Below are positions 28,690 through 38,686 of a stretch of 64,000 nt of DNA, piece after piece. The DNA is taken from NCBI RefSeq assembly GCF_002951615.1, contig NZ_CP019062.1, positions 2,852,001 to 2,916,000 of the forward strand, read 5' to 3'. This DNA comes from Rahnella sikkimica. Its GTDB lineage: Bacteria; Pseudomonadota; Gammaproteobacteria; Enterobacterales; Enterobacteriaceae. Every line of letters starts with the position of its first letter. Positions within the stretch are counted from its first letter, which is position 1. The position numbers were made by a program, and so were the translations under genes. The notes under the pieces are model-generated. The model did no database searches and was not told the origin of the DNA. It was given only the letters and a program-made list of their open reading frames with translations.

Positions 28690-28711
28690 AAAAATTAACC
28701 CCGAAGGTTAA
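28690..28711 (-). terminator. Terminator-like hairpin overlapping pdhR stop
   Basis: On the minus strand TTAACC-TTCGG-GGTTAA (28711-28695) is followed by TTTTT. The pdhR stop codon lies inside the stem. The stem is short and A/T-containing, so partial termination is likely rather than a complete block. Confidence 0.5.
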
Positions 28712-29478
28712 CTTTCATCTTTTCTTTGCTGGAGCCGTCGTAAAGACCGATCCCGCCGGGTGTGTTCCCTGCTGAGATCCAGCAAAACTTCTTCTATGAA
28801 CGCCAGGTGACGGTGAGATGCGGCACGCGCTATTTCTGGTTCCCGTGCAACAATCGCCTCGAAAATACTGGCGCGGTGGTTGCTTACCGTGGCCAGCATT
28901 TCCCGGCGTGAGTAAAGCAATTCAAAGTTCTGTCGAACATTCTTCCCGAGCATCGGTCCCATACAGCGAACCAGATGCAGCAGCACGACATTATGCGCTG
29001 CTTCTGTTACAGCAACCTGATACTGCATAACCGCATCGGCTTCTGCGTCCAGATCTCCGCTGTCCTGTGCGGTCTGAATGACCACGTGGCAATCGCGAAT
29101 GCGCTGCAAATCTTCCTCTGTGCCACGAAGCGCCGCGTAATACGCAGCGATCCCTTCAAGGGCATGGCGTGTTTCAAGGAGATCGAATTGTGATTCAGGA
29201 TGGTCGGCCAGTAACTCAGCCAGCGGGTCACTCACGCTTTGCCACAGATTACTTTGGACGAAAGTACCACCACCCTGGCGGCGCAGGAGCAGTCCCTTCC
29301 CTTCCAGGCTTTGGATAGCCTCTCTGAGAGAAGGTCGCGAAACATCAAACTGTTTGGCCAGTTCGCGCTCTGGCGGAAGCTTTTCCCCGGGTCTCAAGGT
29401 GCCTTCGAGGATCAGGAACTCAAGTTGCTGCTCGATCACATCGGATAACTTAGGCTGTCTGATTTTGCTGTAAGCCAT
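28708..29478 (-). CDS. pdhR: Pyruvate-responsive repressor PdhR
   Basis: GntR/FadR-family repressor of the pyruvate dehydrogenase genes, released by pyruvate. It has 256 residues: an N-terminal winged helix (about 10-75; [20 protein letters not shown]) and a C-terminal FCD ligand-binding helical domain with metal-type His residues. It follows E. coli PdhR along its length. A perfect PdhR palindrome lies about 50-65 bp before its ATG, indicating autorepression of pdhR-aceEF. Confidence 0.96.
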   Translation of the reverse strand: MAYSKIRQPKLSDVIEQQLEFLILEGTLRPGEKLPPERELAKQFDVSRPSLREAIQSLEGKGLLLRRQGGGTFVQSNLWQSVSDPLAELLADHPESQFDLLETRHALEGIAAYYAALRGTEEDLQRIRDCHVVIQTAQDSGDLDAEADAVMQYQVAVTEAAHNVVLLHLVRCMGPMLGKNVRQNFELLYSRREMLATVSNHRASIFEAIVAREPEIARAASHRHLAFIEEVLLDLSREHTRRDRSLRRLQQRKDES

Positions 29479-29525
29479 ATCTGTGTTGTTCTCTGCGAGT
29501 AGCGACTCTGTAAGTTGCCGGAGTC

Positions 29526-29542
29526 AATTGGTAATACCAATT
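29526..29542. promoter_or_regulatory. PdhR operator
   Basis: Perfect palindrome AATTGGTA-A-TACCAATT, identical to the PdhR consensus ATTGGTnnnACCAAT, located 48-64 bp upstream of the pdhR ATG. Confidence 0.9.
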
Positions 29543-29809
29543 TAAAAAACGTGGCCGTAAAGTAACAAAGTATTCACCTTGTGTCCATATGGCTACCGAG
29601 TAAATGCGTCGACCGCGCACATTTTAACAAATTCTTATCAACTCTCGGTTTTTCTCTGCTTCAGGTCACATTTTTTAGATCCTGAACAAATTTCCAGTCA
29701 ATTTGGCTATTTGTTATGCAGACGGCGCATAAACCCCGTGCAAACTTTTGCGCATAACACTATTCTTGCCCGAACGGTAGATGATGCTGCTTTTTAGGCA
29801 CAATCTAGC

Positions 29810-29850
29810 CGTAAATAATTAAATACAAAAAGTGTAATTATCGCCTTACA
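29810..29850 (+). promoter_or_regulatory. Tandem TyrR boxes before aroP
   Basis: Box 1, CGTAAATAATTAAATACA (29810-29827), and box 2, TGTAATTATCGCCTTACA (29833-29850), both keep the invariant G-N14-C of TyrR sites. Their centres are 23 bp apart, the spacing used for co-operative strong/weak box pairs in E. coli. Box 2 is the closer match to TGTAAA-N6-TTTACA. Confidence 0.8.
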
Positions 29851-29906
29851 TTCTATCTAACACGCAGAATGTTATGGGTTTTGCCCCAATGACAGAGGAC
29901 AGGTAA

Positions 29907-31277
29907 ATGGTTGATCAACAAAAAGGCGATGAGCTGAAGCGCGGCCTGAAAAACCGTCATATTCAGTTGATCGCGCTGGGTGGGGCTGTCGGGACAGGTC
30001 TGTTTCTGGGCAGCGCCTCCGTCATCCAGTCCGCGGGCCCTGGGATTATTCTCGGCTACGCGATCGCTGGTTTTATTGCGTTTTTAATTATGCGCCAGTT
30101 AGGCGAGATGGTGGTTGAAGAGCCGGTTGCCGGGTCATTCAGCCATTTTGCTTATAAATACTGGGGCGGATTTGCCGGTTTTGCTTCCGGCTGGAACTAC
30201 TGGGTGCTTTACGTTCTGGTGGCGATGGCTGAACTGACGGCAGTCGGTAAGTATATTCAGTTCTGGTACCCGGAGATCCCAACCTGGGCTTCCGCCGCCG
30301 TATTCTTTGTGGTGATCAACGCCATCAACCTGACTAACGTCAAAGTGTTCGGGGAAATGGAGTTCTGGTTTGCGATCATTAAAGTGGTTGCCGTTGTTGC
30401 CATGATTCTGTTCGGCGGCTGGTTACTGTTTAGCGACACCGCAGGCCCGCAAGCCACCGTCCGCAACCTGTGGGAGCAAGGCGGTTTCCTGCCTCACGGC
30501 ATGACCGGGCTGGTAATGATGATGGCTATCATTATGTTCTCGTTCGGCGGCCTTGAGCTGGTCGGTATTACCGCCGCAGAAGCGGATAATCCTGAAATCA
30601 GTATTCCTAAAGCGACCAACCAGGTTATCTACCGCATCCTGATTTTCTATGTGGGTTCGCTGGCGGTTCTGCTTTCCCTGATGCCGTGGACACGTGTCGG
30701 GCCGGATACCAGCCCGTTTGTCCTGATCTTCCATGATTTGGGTGATGCGCTGGTCGCCAACGCACTGAACGTCGTGATCCTGACGGCGGCATTGTCGGTC
30801 TATAACAGCTGCGTTTACTGCAACAGCCGCATGTTGTTTGGTCTGGCTCAGCAAGGAAACGCACCGAAAGCCTTGCTCAATGTCGACAAGCGTGGCGTTC
30901 CGGTGGCATCAATCCTCGTGTCTGCCGCAACGACTGCACTTTGCGTACTGATTAACTACCTGATGCCGGGCGAAGCTTTCGGCCTGCTGATGGCGCTGGT
31001 GGTTTCTGCACTGGTGATCAACTGGGCGATGATCAGCCTCGCACACATCAAATTCCGTCAGGCGATGCGCCGCGCGGGTATTGAAACCAAGTTTAAAGCG
31101 TTGCTTTATCCGGTGGGTAACTACATCTGTCTGCTGTTCATGGCCGCAATTCTGGTGATTATGGCCATCACGCCGGGCATGGCGATCTCCGTCTGGCTGA
31201 TCCCAGTCTGGCTGGTGATCCTGGGCATTGGCTACTGGATTAAAAATCAGCAAAGTGGCAAATCGGTTAACGCGTAA
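29907..31277 (+). CDS. aroP: Aromatic amino acid permease AroP
   Basis: Proton-coupled APC-family uptake system for Phe, Tyr and Trp, 456 residues with 12 TM segments. The N-terminal signature LKNRHIQLIALGGAVGTGLF and the family stretch FGGLELVGITAAEADNP are present. It is close to E. coli AroP (with PheP as a nearby alternative), and the location next to pdhR supports AroP. The ATG at 29907 follows AGAGGACAGG. TyrR boxes upstream predict repression by aromatic amino acids. A strong terminator follows. Confidence 0.95.
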   Translation: MVDQQKGDELKRGLKNRHIQLIALGGAVGTGLFLGSASVIQSAGPGIILGYAIAGFIAFLIMRQLGEMVVEEPVAGSFSHFAYKYWGGFAGFASGWNYWVLYVLVAMAELTAVGKYIQFWYPEIPTWASAAVFFVVINAINLTNVKVFGEMEFWFAIIKVVAVVAMILFGGWLLFSDTAGPQATVRNLWEQGGFLPHGMTGLVMMMAIIMFSFGGLELVGITAAEADNPEISIPKATNQVIYRILIFYVGSLAVLLSLMPWTRVGPDTSPFVLIFHDLGDALVANALNVVILTAALSVYNSCVYCNSRMLFGLAQQGNAPKALLNVDKRGVPVASILVSAATTALCVLINYLMPGEAFGLLMALVVSALVINWAMISLAHIKFRQAMRRAGIETKFKALLYPVGNYICLLFMAAILVIMAITPGMAISVWLIPVWLVILGIGYWIKNQQSGKSVNA

Positions 31278-31305
31278 GCCTCCGGTTTATCACCGCTAAA
31301 ACCTG

Positions 31306-31343
31306 AAGCGCCCCGGCTAAGTTTCACTTACCGGGGCGCTTTG
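31306..31343 (+). terminator. Intrinsic terminator after aroP
   Basis: Perfect arms AAGCGCCCCGG (31306-31316) and CCGGGGCGCTT (31331-31341) with a 14-base loop followed by TTGTTAT. Confidence 0.8.
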
Positions 31344-31352
31344 TTATATGCG

Positions 31353-31391
31353 TCACAGTTTACCCAGCATGACCAGATCGTCCATCTTCAT
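31353..31391 (-). CDS. Candidate 12-residue small ORF antisense to aroP 3' region
   Basis: ATG at 31391 to TGA at 31353 encodes MKMDDLVMLGKL. The reason to note it is a perfect AGGAGGT ribosome-binding site (31404-31399 core GGAGGT) with a 7-base spacer. It lies in the gap between aroP and the GPH symporter gene, on the opposite strand, and would run into the aroP terminator hairpin. I do not recognise the peptide and see no clear promoter. It could be a small protein, a leader peptide, or chance. Confidence 0.3.
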   Translation of the reverse strand: MKMDDLVMLGKL

Positions 31392-31494
31392 GACTCTTAC
31401 CTCCTGACTCCTCTTCACTTCTCCAGCCAATACTCAATGCTATCAAACAGTTTTTTAACAACTCACCTTTTTAACCAATAGCCGGAGAACATCC

Positions 31495-32931
31495 ATGAAG
31501 GAAGGCGCGCTGTCGTTCAAAGAGAAAGTAGCGTACGGAATGGGAGATGCGGGCTGCAATATGATTGGTGGTGCCATCATGTTGTTCCTCAATTATTTTT
31601 ATACCGACGTTTTCGGGCTCGCCCCGGCGCTGGTCGGCGTATTGCTGCTGTCGGTGCGGGTTATCGACGCCGTCACTGACCCGATAATGGGGGCAATTGC
31701 TGACCGCACCACCACCCGCTGGGGCCGTTTCCGCCCGTATTTGTTATGGGTATCGGTGCCCTACGTTCTGTTCAGCGTGCTGATGTTTACCACGCCAGAA
31801 TGGAGCTACAACAGCAAAGTTATCTATGCTTTCATTACCTATTTCCTGATGTCGCTAACCTATACCGCCATCAACATTCCTTACTGCTCGCTCGGCGGCG
31901 TGATTACCGCTGACCCGCATGAGCGCGTCGCTTGCCAGTCTTACCGCTTCTTTATGGTCGGTATTGCGACATTAATTTTGTCTTCCACCCTGTTGCCCAT
32001 GGCCGATTTCTTTGGTGGCGCGGACAAAGCCAAGGGCTACCAGATGTCGATGGGCGTCATGGCGATCATCGCGCTGTTTATGTTCCTGTTCTGCTTCAGC
32101 TCTGTGAAAGAACGCATCCAGCCTGCCGTACCGTCAAAACACGCCTTAAAATCCGACCTGAAAGATGTATGGAAAAATGACCAGTGGGTCCGAATTCTGC
32201 TGCTGACTTTTTGCAACGTCTGCCCCGGCTTCATCCGCATGGCGGCCACTATGTATTACGTCACCTGGGTGATGGAAAAATCGACGTCATTCGCCAGTAT
32301 GTTTATCAGCCTCGGCGTGGTCGGCATGATGATTGGCAGTGCGCTGGCGAAACCGCTGACGGACAAATACTGCAAACTGAAAGTCTTCTTCTGGGCCAAT
32401 ATCATCCTGACCATTTTCTCCTGCGGATTCTATTTCCTCGACCCGCATGCCACGACGCTAATCCTGGTGGCTTACTTTGTTCTGAACATCATGCATCAGC
32501 TTCCTTCCCCGCTGCACTGGTCGCTGATGGCCGACGTGGATGACTACGGCGAATGGAAAACCGGTAAACGTGTCACCGGGATCAGCTTCTCCGGCAACCT
32601 GTTCTTCCTGAAATGCGGGCTGGCCGTGGCCGGTGCGATGGTCGGATTCCTGCTCTCCGCTTACGGCTACAACGCGGGCGCGGCGCAGCAAAGTGACCAT
32701 GCGATTAACGGGATTGTGCTGCTGTTTACCGTCATTCCTGGCGTCGGTTATCTCATTACCGCTGGGGTAGTACGCCTGCTGAAAGTGGATCGCGAAACCA
32801 TGCGGACAATCCAGGCGGATCTGGAAATTCGCCGTCGCAACTACCGCGAACTCAATGAATATCATGATGAAAAACAGGCGCAGGAACTTGCCTCTGCGCC
32901 CCTTCACAGCAAGGAGCTGAAACATGAGTGA
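31495..32931 (+). CDS. GPH-family glycoside/pentoside:cation symporter
   Basis: Inner-membrane sugar transporter of 478 residues with about 12 TM segments, in the glycoside-pentoside-hexuronide family (MelB, XynT/YagG, YicJ relatives). Marks are the N-terminal LSFKEKVAYGMGDAGCN, the cation-site region RVIDAVTDPIMGAIADRT, and the mid-loop TRWGRFRPYLLW. It overlaps the downstream GH43 gene by 8 bp, which strongly suggests import of a small arabinoside or xyloside that GH43 then cleaves. CCGGAGAA precedes the ATG at 31495. No regulator is adjacent. Absent from this locus in E. coli. Confidence 0.87.
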   Translation: MKEGALSFKEKVAYGMGDAGCNMIGGAIMLFLNYFYTDVFGLAPALVGVLLLSVRVIDAVTDPIMGAIADRTTTRWGRFRPYLLWVSVPYVLFSVLMFTTPEWSYNSKVIYAFITYFLMSLTYTAINIPYCSLGGVITADPHERVACQSYRFFMVGIATLILSSTLLPMADFFGGADKAKGYQMSMGVMAIIALFMFLFCFSSVKERIQPAVPSKHALKSDLKDVWKNDQWVRILLLTFCNVCPGFIRMAATMYYVTWVMEKSTSFASMFISLGVVGMMIGSALAKPLTDKYCKLKVFFWANIILTIFSCGFYFLDPHATTLILVAYFVLNIMHQLPSPLHWSLMADVDDYGEWKTGKRVTGISFSGNLFFLKCGLAVAGAMVGFLLSAYGYNAGAAQQSDHAINGIVLLFTVIPGVGYLITAGVVRLLKVDRETMRTIQADLEIRRRNYRELNEYHDEKQAQELASAPLHSKELKHE

Positions 32932-33904
32932 TTACCCGAATCCGCTGATCGAACAGCGCGCGGATCCTCACATCTGGCTGCACAACGACGGCCACTATTA
33001 CTTTATTGCTTCGGTTCCGGAATATGACCGGCTCGAAATCCGGCGCTCGTCAACGCTGACCGGGCTTTCCGACGCGTCCGCCACCGTCGTCTGGCATAAA
33101 CCCGATACCGGCCCGATGAGCGCGCTGATCTGGGCACCTGAATTGCACTTCATCGACGGAAAATGGGTGATTTACTACGCCGCTGCGCCTTCACAGGAGA
33201 TTGTTGATGGCTTATTCCAGCACCGCATGTATGCGCTGATGTGTGAAGATGCCGATCCGCAGACAGGGAAATGGGTGGAGAAAGGCAGGATTCGGACGCC
33301 AATCGACAGTTTCTCGCTCGATGCAACGCACTTTGAACATCAGGGCAAAAGCTATTATCTGTGGGCGCAAAAAGACCCGGCGATTCGCGGTAACTCTAAT
33401 TTGTACATCGCCGAAATGGAAAATCCGTGGACGCTGAAATCGCCGCCCGTCATGCTCAGCAAACCGGAACTGGACTGGGAAATTATCGGCTTTTGGGTAA
33501 ATGAAGGTCCGGCGGTGATTAAGCACGGCGATAAGATTTTCATTACTTATTCCGCCAGCGCGACCGATGAAAATTACTGTATCGGGCTGCTCTCGGCAGA
33601 TACCGGCAGCAATCTCCTCGACGCGGCTGCGTGGCATAAATCGCCACGACCGGTTTTCACCACAAATATGCAGAACAGACAGTTTGGCCCCGGCCACAAC
33701 AGCTTTACCCGCAACGAACAGGGCGAAGACGTGCTGGTTTACCATGCCCGAAATTACACAGAAATTGAAGGCGACCCGCTTTACGACCCTAACCGCCACA
33801 CCCGGATTAAAACCTTCGCATGGGATGAAAACGGACTGCCGGACTTTGGCGTTCCAGAGCCGGATAACCGGCCGCTGACGTTGCAGAAAAATACTGCGCA
33901 ATAA
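32924..33904 (+). CDS. Cytosolic GH43 glycoside hydrolase
   Basis: Predicted alpha-L-arabinofuranosidase or beta-xylosidase of 326 residues. It has the five-bladed propeller catalytic triad of family 43: Asp14 (RADPHIW), Asp133 (SLDATHFE) and Glu194 (NEGPAVIKH). There is no signal peptide, so it acts inside the cell on imported oligosaccharides. Its ATG lies within the end of the symporter gene (8-bp overlap), giving coupled translation. A short terminator follows. Substrate specificity within GH43 cannot be set from sequence alone. Confidence 0.87.
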   Translation: MSDYPNPLIEQRADPHIWLHNDGHYYFIASVPEYDRLEIRRSSTLTGLSDASATVVWHKPDTGPMSALIWAPELHFIDGKWVIYYAAAPSQEIVDGLFQHRMYALMCEDADPQTGKWVEKGRIRTPIDSFSLDATHFEHQGKSYYLWAQKDPAIRGNSNLYIAEMENPWTLKSPPVMLSKPELDWEIIGFWVNEGPAVIKHGDKIFITYSASATDENYCIGLLSADTGSNLLDAAAWHKSPRPVFTTNMQNRQFGPGHNSFTRNEQGEDVLVYHARNYTEIEGDPLYDPNRHTRIKTFAWDENGLPDFGVPEPDNRPLTLQKNTAQ

Positions 33905-33910
33905 AAACAA

Positions 33911-33942
33911 AAAGCCCGGCAACAGAAATGTGTCGGGCTTTT
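33911..33942 (+). terminator. Intrinsic terminator after GH43 gene
   Basis: AAAGCCCGGCA (33911-33921) and TGTCGGGCTTT (31-nt apart arms ending at 33941) with one wobble pair and a T-rich tail. It closes the symporter-GH43 operon and faces ampE. Confidence 0.75.
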
Positions 33943-33975
33943 GAATGTGTGCTTTTGCTTCGCGATAATCAGGCC

Positions 33976-34830
33976 TTAAATCAGCGCGCCGTAAATCGTC
34001 AGAACCGCGACCACAACCAGAATAATCATGGTGACTTTGCGTGCCAGACCCACGGCAGCGCGAGGCGTTTGAACGGGATCCAAATGCGGATCGCGCGCCA
34101 GAGAGAACTGCGCCAGCCTTGTCAGCACCTGATACTGCGAAGAATGAATATCGCCCAGTGACGCAAACCATGCCGGTAATGCTTTCTCACCGTGTCCGAG
34201 CAGCGCATACGCCGCACCTGCAAGACGAACAGGGATCCAGTCAAGAACATGCAGCAGGCTGTCGACGCCGGACTGCGAGCGTTTGAGCGGCGTCATGTGA
34301 CGCGCCAGCCAGGTCTGATAACCCCGCAGAACGGCGTATCCGCCCAACGCGACAGGCCCCAATGGGCCGCAGACCACAAACCAAAACAGTGGCCCGAGAT
34401 AATAACGGTAGTTTATCCACAAGAGCGCATTTTGCAGTTCTCTCAAGCGGGCTTCTTCCGTGCAATCACTCGGTAACCCGTGGATCAGCGCCAGCTCTTC
34501 CGCCATCTCTTTACAGGCGTCCGCATCGCCCTGACGGGCAGATTTCAAATAGGCACGATAATGTTTGCGCTTAATGCCTGCACCGATGCACAGCAGACAC
34601 AAAATCACCCAGATTACGAGGGACGGCACGCCAAAAAACAGCCCGTGCAGGGCACGCAAAATAGCCCAGATCACCGCCATCCAGACAATCATGATCGCCA
34701 GCGTTTTGGCTAAAGAAGTCTGCCGTCCGCGACGGAATATGAACTCAAACCGATGATCCAACTGCCAGTGTTCACCCAGTTTGAACAACCGTTCCCAGGC
34801 CAGTACCAGCAGCAAAGTAAATAACGTCAT
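33976..34830 (-). CDS. ampE: AmpE, membrane protein of the ampDE operon
   Basis: Inner-membrane protein of 284 residues with about four TM segments and a cytosolic region, related to cobalamin-biosynthesis CobD/CbiB-type folds. It matches E. coli AmpE (N-terminal [20 protein letters not shown] and the [12 protein letters not shown] segment). Its role in beta-lactamase induction is minor or undefined. It is downstream of ampD by 57 bp on the same strand, whereas in E. coli the two are almost contiguous. Confidence 0.92.
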   Translation of the reverse strand: MTLFTLLLVLAWERLFKLGEHWQLDHRFEFIFRRGRQTSLAKTLAIMIVWMAVIWAILRALHGLFFGVPSLVIWVILCLLCIGAGIKRKHYRAYLKSARQGDADACKEMAEELALIHGLPSDCTEEARLRELQNALLWINYRYYLGPLFWFVVCGPLGPVALGGYAVLRGYQTWLARHMTPLKRSQSGVDSLLHVLDWIPVRLAGAAYALLGHGEKALPAWFASLGDIHSSQYQVLTRLAQFSLARDPHLDPVQTPRAAVGLARKVTMIILVVVAVLTIYGALI

Positions 34831-34887
34831 CGCCTGTCACTCTCTCTCTTTACACATGCTTAAAACAGAAACCGGTGGCCTTTTCAC

Positions 34888-36448
<1,561 letters not shown>

Positions 36449-36463
36449 TCACATTTCTACGCT

Positions 36464-36493
36464 GTTGCCCCTGAATTCCATTTCAGGGGCAAC
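36464..36493 (+). terminator. Hairpin after nadC
   Basis: Perfect 12-base arms GTTGCCCCTGAA (36464-36475) and TTCAGGGGCAAC (36482-36493) with a 6-base loop, 15 bp after the nadC stop. The T run is missing. The remaining 250 bp before ppdD contain no other feature I can support. Confidence 0.6.
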
Positions 36494-36743
36494 ACGACTT
36501 CCCTTCGGTCTATTTCATCTTGCCGCACTACCCTCCCACTCATCACAGCTGTCCGCCAGCCTCTTTTTCGTTTGTCTTTCATGGCTGCAAGACATGCCGC
36601 AAAAGTTTTAACGCCTTTGTCGCCTTCGGTAAAAACCGTGGAAGGCATCCTGGAAAACTCACCAAAGGCGCTGGAAGAAAATTTCTTCCCCATTTAGTTT
36701 GCTGCCGAGCAACAACCACGCAGTCTTACAAATGGAGAAGGCC

Positions 36744-37193
36744 ATGCACCGGCAACAAGGATTTACCCTCATTGAACTGATGGTCGTGATCGCAATTATT
36801 GCGATCCTCAGCGCCATCGGCATTCCCGCTTACCAAAGTTACATCCAGAAAGCCGCAATGACCGACATGCTGCAAACGATGGTGCCGTATAAAACCGGCG
36901 TCGAGCTGTGCGTTATTGATACCGGTTCATTAACCAGCTGCAACGCAGGCAGCGAAGGGATCCCTGCAGCCGCAACCAGCCGTTATGTCAACAAAACACA
37001 GGTCACCGCAGGCGTAATTTCACTCACCGGCCAGCAGGCACTTAACGGGCTGAGCGTCGTCATGACGCCATCGGTTGACGTTCAGGCGGGCGGCATTATC
37101 TGGAACCGCACTTGCACCAGCGCCGGAAATGCTGCAATGGCGGAAGCCTGCGAAAGCGTGTTTCGTTTTGATACCACGGGAGCCGTAAAATGA
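36744..37193 (+). CDS. ppdD: Type IV major prepilin PpdD
   Basis: Pilin of the type IVa pilus, 149 residues. The prepilin peptidase site is MHRQQG then FTLIELMVV, with Glu5 of the mature protein and a hydrophobic helix of about 20 residues. Four Cys in the C-terminal domain (ELCVIDTGSLTSC and NRTCTSAG...EACESVF) can form two disulfides, as in enterobacterial PpdD. The ATG at 36744 follows GGAGAAGG. The last bases overlap hofB (ATGA). In E. coli expression needs CRP with Sxy. Confidence 0.95.
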   Translation: MHRQQGFTLIELMVVIAIIAILSAIGIPAYQSYIQKAAMTDMLQTMVPYKTGVELCVIDTGSLTSCNAGSEGIPAAATSRYVNKTQVTAGVISLTGQQALNGLSVVMTPSVDVQAGGIIWNRTCTSAGNAAMAEACESVFRFDTTGAVK

Positions 37194-38686
37194 CCGATAC
37201 CCCACTCAATCCTGTTTCACCAACAGACAGCGAAAGGCAGCACAGCGACGCCTCGCTGGACGCCCTTTGTCAGCGTTATAAAGCCATCATTGTGCATCGC
37301 GATAAACAGACTCTCCGCGTTGCCTGTCATGAAGCAGAACCAGAGACAGACACGCTGAGTAACGTACTGCGTTTTGCCAGCGGATTAAAAGTTCAGGTTG
37401 AACGCTGGCCGCGAGCCAGGCTGGAACAACACACAGGAACGAGCGCGACAGAAACACAGCAGGACACCGCCGACGATAGGCAAACCCCGGCGTCAGGAAA
37501 CACTGGCGATAATGCGCTGAATGATCAAAGTGATGCGCCGGTGGTGAACGTCCTCAACCAGATTCTGAGACAAGCCATCAGCCGCCGGGCATCGGATATC
37601 CATTTTGAACCCTACGAAAACAGTTTCCGTGTCCGCGTGAGAATTGATGGCGTGTTGCAGGAAATCCCCGGCCCTGAATTTTCGATGGCAGCGGGGGTTT
37701 GCGCGCGGCTGAAAATCATGGGGCAACTAAATGTTGCCGAACGTCGCTTACCTCAGGACGGTCAGCTTTCCGTCATGCTGCAAAATCAGCGTTACTCGAT
37801 GCGTGTCTCTTCCCTGCCCACCCTGTACGGTGAAAAAATCGTACTGAGGATCCTGCACATGACCCAGCAGGATCTGGCGATGTCTCAGTTAGGCTTCACG
37901 CTGCGCGATCTGGAGTATTTTAAAGCTGCGCTCAAACACCCCCAGGGGCTGATCCTTGTGACCGGCCCGACAGGCAGCGGCAAAACGGTGACGCTTTACA
38001 GCGGATTGCGTCATCTCAATGCTATTTCACGCAACATCAGCAGCGTCGAGGATCCGGTGGAAATCCCGGTCAGCGGCATCAATCAAACGCAGATCAACAG
38101 CAAGACAGATCTGAGTTTTGCCAGCGTCCTGCGGGCATTGTTGCGGCAAGATCCTGATGTGATCATGGTCGGTGAGATTCGTGATAAAGAAACGGCGGAG
38201 ATTGCCGTCAAAGCCGCTCAGACCGGCCATCTGGTGCTTTCCACGCTGCATACCAACTCGACCTGCGAAACACTGATCCGGCTTCGACAGATGGGCATTG
38301 AAGGTTTCCATATCGCAGCCAGTTTGCGTCTGGTGATTGCCCAAAGACTGGTACGAAAACTGTGCCCACACTGTCGGAAACCACATTTAACGCTGGTCGA
38401 AAACGGGCCGGACGGGAAAAGTGGTCCCGCGCCAATGTGGCAGGCGTCGGGCTGCAATCAATGCTTTTCCGGCTATTACGGCAGGATGGGGATTTACGAA
38501 ATACTGAACATTACTCCCCGGCTGCAACAAGCACTCGTGGCCGATGCCAGCGTCAGCGAGCTGAGTAAAATTGCCCGTGAGCAGGGCCAAAAGACATTAC
38601 AGGAAGCAGGAATGTTGCTGGTGGAGCAAGGCATTACTTCGCTTGAGGAACTTTATCGGGTGACCGGTGAAGGCCATTGCGCATGA
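37190..38686 (+). CDS. hofB: Type IV pilus assembly ATPase HofB
   Basis: GspE/PilB-family hexameric ATPase powering pilus extension, 498 residues. Walker A GPTGSGKT (about 259-266), Asp box SSVEDPVE, Walker B VIMVGEIRD, His box TGHLVLSTLHTN, and a zinc-binding tetracysteine (CPHC ... CNQC) near residue 400 are all present. The N-terminal region (1-100) is variable. It overlaps ppdD and hofC by 4 bp on either side, forming one tight operon. Confidence 0.94.
   Translation: MTDTPLNPVSPTDSERQHSDASLDALCQRYKAIIVHRDKQTLRVACHEAEPETDTLSNVLRFASGLKVQVERWPRARLEQHTGTSATETQQDTADDRQTPASGNTGDNALNDQSDAPVVNVLNQILRQAISRRASDIHFEPYENSFRVRVRIDGVLQEIPGPEFSMAAGVCARLKIMGQLNVAERRLPQDGQLSVMLQNQRYSMRVSSLPTLYGEKIVLRILHMTQQDLAMSQLGFTLRDLEYFKAALKHPQGLILVTGPTGSGKTVTLYSGLRHLNAISRNISSVEDPVEIPVSGINQTQINSKTDLSFASVLRALLRQDPDVIMVGEIRDKETAEIAVKAAQTGHLVLSTLHTNSTCETLIRLRQMGIEGFHIAASLRLVIAQRLVRKLCPHCRKPHLTLVENGPDGKSGPAPMWQASGCNQCFSGYYGRMGIYEILNITPRLQQALVADASVSELSKIAREQGQKTLQEAGMLLVEQGITSLEELYRVTGEGHCA

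Larger units (their letters stand above)
29479..29906. other. pdhR-aroP divergent control region
   Basis: About 430 bp with no gene. It holds the PdhR operator on the pdhR side and two TyrR boxes on the aroP side; the middle (about 29590-29800) shows no feature I can name. A 72-codon plus-strand frame at 29579-29797 has no ribosome-binding site and is not supported. Confidence 0.7.

Noticed and set aside
29579..29797. 72-codon frame between pdhR and aroP
   Set aside because: No ribosome-binding site and it lies in the control region; composition does not look coding.
33212..34171. 319-codon minus-strand frame across the GH43 end and ampE
   Set aside because: It spans two well-supported genes and their terminator, and has no start signal.
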